This document shows, in pieces, positions 6,130 to 6,522 of a stretch of DNA of 6,522 nt (positions are counted from its first letter, which is position 1; the number at the start of each line of letters is the position of its first letter). The notes below the pieces were generated by a model. That model worked only from the letters and a program-made list of their open reading frames with translations. It was not told where the DNA came from and ran no database searches. The translations under genes and the position numbers were made by a program. Source of the DNA: JACQCE01 sp041484905 (lineage in GTDB: Bacteria > Nitrospirota > Nitrospiria > JACQCE01); the NCBI GenBank assembly GCA_041484905.1, contig JBGPIL010000126.1:1-6522 (forward strand), read 5' to 3'.

Positions 6130-6522
6130 ATGAAGAGGGTGCGCCACCAACCGGGACGACCCGGAGCGGACCGGACCGCCGGTCCGCTCCGTCGCCTCTG
6201 GCGGTCCGCGGCGGCCATGCTCTTCGCCTTTGTGTTCGCCATCGTGTTCGAACATTCCAATGTCGCCGCGGCGGCGGAATCCGCCCGGATCACCGAACTG
6301 ACGGTCAAAACAAGCCGCGAACAGGTTATCGTCTCGGCCTCCCTGGTTCAAGGCCTTTCCCCCGATGTCGGCGACGAACTGCAACACGGCATCAGCAAAA
6401 TCCTCTACTACTACGTCATCCTCAAGCGCCACGTGCCCTTCTGGATGGATGAAGAACTCGCCTCCTCGACGGTGCGATTCCGCATCTGGTATGACCTGGT
6501 CAAACGGCAATTCGTCGTCGCC
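6130..6522 (+). CDS. DUF4390 domain protein, secreted (3' truncated by window)
   Basis: The frame is open from ATG 6130 to the window edge (131 residues seen). The ATG lies 2 nt after the preceding stop. The N-terminus is strongly basic (several Arg in the first 25 residues). A hydrophobic segment at about 26-40 and an Ala-rich stretch ending near residue 49 look like a signal peptide. The mature part begins ITELTVKTSREQVIVSASL and continues with an L-x-x-G-I motif (residues 84-88), a basic-aromatic strand, and R-I-W-Y-D-L-V-K-R-Q-F-V-V near the visible end. This matches my recollection of the DUF4390 pattern of a strand repeat around a 'G-I' helix followed by a 'Y..L.r.y.v' strand. The family has no established biochemical role. 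In other bacteria it is often found next to NtrY/NtrX-type sensor kinase and regulator genes, so such genes may lie downstream. Being co-linear with envelope genes suggests a periplasmic job. The family call is from memory of its pattern and is moderately sure; a generic secreted protein is the alternative. Confidence 0.75.
   Translation, partial: MKRVRHQPGRPGADRTAGPLRRLWRSAAAMLFAFVFAIVFEHSNVAAAAESARITELTVKTSREQVIVSASLVQGLSPDVGDELQHGISKILYYYVILKRHVPFWMDEELASSTVRFRIWYDLVKRQFVVA
6162..6191 (+). other. Perfect 13-bp inverted repeat (hairpin) in the early codons of the DUF4390 gene
   Basis: Bases 6162-6174 (CGGAGCGGACCGG) are perfectly complementary to 6179-6191 (CCGGTCCGCTCCG), leaving a 4-nt loop (ACCG). 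The stem starts 32 nt after the ATG and falls within codons 11-21 of the signal-peptide N-region. No T-tract follows, which argues against an intrinsic terminator. It could slow ribosomes or RNA polymerase, or protect mRNA; no function is shown. Confidence 0.5.

Noticed and set aside
6162..6191. Hairpin as an intrinsic terminator of the operon
   Set aside because: No T-tract follows and the stem lies inside an open frame that continues with a family-like pattern.
6094..6510. Antisense frame (138 residues) opposite the peptidase end and DUF4390 gene
   Set aside because: The sense strand has a signal peptide and a family-like pattern directly following the upstream gene; the antisense product shows nothing recognisable.

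Overview
The window is one dense block of co-directional genes on the + strand, with almost no non-coding DNA. It is GC-rich, roughly 60% or more by eye. It reads as part of a cell-envelope operon from a diderm (Gram-negative) bacterium. The combination of a TamB-type protein, an Omp85/BamA-family protein, a TPR metallopeptidase and a DUF4390 protein, together with base composition and protein style, suggests a Nitrospira-like member of Nitrospirota. That assignment is an inference from family content and context, with no search behind it; another high-GC diderm lineage is possible.

Layout: (1) 1-1685 is the C-terminal 560 residues of a TamB/DUF490 protein, whose 5' part lies outside the window. 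(2) 1672-4608 is a complete 978-residue Omp85-family outer-membrane protein with a signal peptide, seven predicted POTRA domains and a C-terminal 16-strand-type barrel. It begins at a TTG and overlaps tamB by 14 nt. (3) About 4562-6127 is a membrane-anchored TPR protein with a C-terminal HEXXH zinc-peptidase domain (peptidase MA-like). Its 5' end overlaps the Omp85 gene, and the exact start is uncertain. (4) 6130-6522 is the N-terminal 131 residues of a secreted DUF4390 protein, starting 2 nt after gene 3 and cut by the window edge.

How they may work together: TamB proteins bridge the inner and outer membranes, and Omp85 proteins insert or assemble outer-membrane components, so genes 1 and 2 plausibly form a TAM-like export or assembly unit. 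The third gene resembles in concept, though not in homology or domain order, the TPR-protease BepA that polices the BAM machinery in E. coli. It may be a quality-control protease or scaffold for the same envelope machine. DUF4390 has no established function, but in other bacteria it is found beside NtrY/NtrX-type two-component genes, so a sensor kinase could follow just downstream.

The gene overlaps, the 2-nt gap and the absence of convincing Shine-Dalgarno sequences at all three internal starts point to one transcript with translational coupling. I see no RNA genes, mobile elements, CRISPR arrays or terminators. The only non-coding interval is the 2-nt gap at 6128-6129.
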